Below are positions 63,302-64,000 of a DNA stretch of 64,000 bases, piece by piece. Each line of letters opens with the position of its first letter. Within the stretch, counting starts at the first letter, position 1. The DNA comes from Pseudomonas sp. CCI4.2 (GTDB taxonomy: Bacteria; Pseudomonadota; Gammaproteobacteria; Pseudomonadales; Pseudomonadaceae). The notes under the pieces were generated by a model. The model did no database searches. It was not told where the DNA came from and saw nothing but the letters and a program-made list of their open reading frames with translations. The stretch spans positions 2,572,001-2,636,000 of the forward strand of contig NZ_CP133781.1 in the NCBI RefSeq assembly GCF_034350045.1, written 5' to 3'. The position numbers and the translations under genes were made by a program.

Positions 63302-64000
63302 ATGAGTATGATTCGGGTGGCGTTACCTTTGATCCTGGTGACCAGTCTGTTGACTGGATGCGCGGGTTTGCAAAAGACCGATTGGCCTAAATGTGCCGCA
63401 GTCGGCGGGGTGGCTGGTGCCGGACTGGGGGCAATTCAGAATGCAACCTATGCCGGTTGGGGTGTGTTGATCGGCGGCGGTGTGGCAGCGGCGTATTGCT
63501 GGGTACATGGCGATGGCGACGAAGATGGCGACGGCGTGCCGGACAGCCGCGACAAGTGCCCAGGTACGCCTAAAGGTGTCAGTGTCGACGCCAATGGTTG
63601 CCCACCTGTTGTAGCACCAGCAGCGACCGAACCTACAGTGGTTGAAGAAGTCGTTGTGGTCAAAGAAGAGACGATCGTGATCAATGACGTCTACTTCAAG
63701 TTCGATTCGGCGCAATTAACGGCGGCAGACAAACAGAAACTTGATCTGATCAGTACCCGTCTGAAACGCGAAGCACCGAGCGCCCAGTTGCGCGTCAGTG
63801 GTCATACCGACAGCGTTGGCAGCGACAAGTACAACAAAACCCTCTCGCAAAAACGCGCGAAGTCGGTGACCGACTATCTGGTCAGCACTGGCATCGCGCG
63901 CAGCAGTTTTGTGGCAGTTGTCGGTGAAGGCGAAAGCCGACCTGTGGCCGATAACAAAACAGCCGAAGGGCGAGCACTGAATCGTCGCGTAGAGATCAAA
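63302..64000 (+). CDS. OmpA-family lipoprotein (partial)
   Basis: The first 233 residues of an outer-membrane lipoprotein; the stop is beyond the window. A lipobox LLTGCAG follows MSMIRVALPLILVTSLL. A glycine-rich membrane-associated stretch, a calcium-binding thrombospondin-type-3 repeat (DEDGDGVPDSRDKCPGTP) and an OmpA C-like peptidoglycan-binding domain (VYFKFDSAQL..VSGHTDSVGSDKYN..LNRRVEIK) are in order. This is the common OprF-like/OmpA lipoprotein architecture of pseudomonads. A putative longer frame upstream is not supported. Confidence 0.92.
   Translation, partial: MSMIRVALPLILVTSLLTGCAGLQKTDWPKCAAVGGVAGAGLGAIQNATYAGWGVLIGGGVAAAYCWVHGDGDEDGDGVPDSRDKCPGTPKGVSVDANGCPPVVAPAATEPTVVEEVVVVKEETIVINDVYFKFDSAQLTAADKQKLDLISTRLKREAPSAQLRVSGHTDSVGSDKYNKTLSQKRAKSVTDYLVSTGIARSSFVAVVGEGESRPVADNKTAEGRALNRRVEIK

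Overview
The window is chromosomal DNA from a Pseudomonas, most likely of the fluorescens lineage. Evidence: the aat/aau acidic amino acid locus, the argF-bfr-bfd-rnt-pyrC-motY-argG block, the AHL acylase QuiP, the PA3496-type small protein, and two families of Pseudomonas-style extragenic palindromes. Genes are tightly packed with many 4-base ATGA overlaps. No tRNA, rRNA, CRISPR or prophage was seen. The genes at both window edges (positions 1 and 64000) are cut.

Layout. 1-5776: an NtrC-type two-component pair and a hydrolase/class III aminotransferase/HAD phosphatase operon of unknown pathway. 6020-7644: an MipA/OmpV porin and a pair of four-helix drug/metabolite transporters. 8104-14814: acidic amino acid uptake, aauR-aauS and aatP-M-Q-J, with a sigma-54 promoter and two AauR-type palindromes in front of aatJ. 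14871-22186: glycerol catabolism glpD, glpR, glpK, glpF, with GlpR-like operators before glpD and glpF. An IS3-family element sits between glpR and glpD. 22574-29378: ybaK, a PhzF-like isomerase, an orphan ABC ATPase, argF, a molybdopterin oxidoreductase and a monothiol glutaredoxin. 29535-34708: bacterioferritin and its reductase partner Bfd, RNase T, pyrC, the flagellar T-ring protein MotY, and argG. 34765-37951: an AT-rich accessory pocket with a two-helix membrane protein, a possible SutA-like/HTH protein, about 1.2 kb without a convincing gene, and an orphan BvgA-like regulator.

38075-42757 holds an rnfA-B-D-G-E-nth operon with no rnfC. RnfA has lost both cluster cysteines, RnfE one of two, and RnfB its membrane anchor; this is the most unusual system seen here. 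42881-47801: metG, mrp/apbC, a cold-shock protein, dcd and a small proline-rich protein. 47814-58429: the four-enzyme DNA repair set (metallophosphoesterase PdeM, Lhr-type helicase, ATP-dependent ligase, metallo-beta-lactamase exonuclease), split into two pairs by a five-gene basic amino acid ABC transporter operon. The exonuclease gene appears to run past its normal stop because of a one-base change in a C6 tract. 58625-64000: quiP, two SEC-C zinc-motif proteins, a DUF6231-like protein and the start of an OmpA-family lipoprotein.

Functionally the window is mostly core metabolism: acidic and basic amino acid uptake, glycerol, arginine and pyrimidine synthesis, iron storage and DNA repair. Regulation visible in the sequence includes AauR/sigma-54, GlpR, possible Fur and ArgR sites, and intercistronic hairpins that would let binding proteins be made in excess over their permeases.
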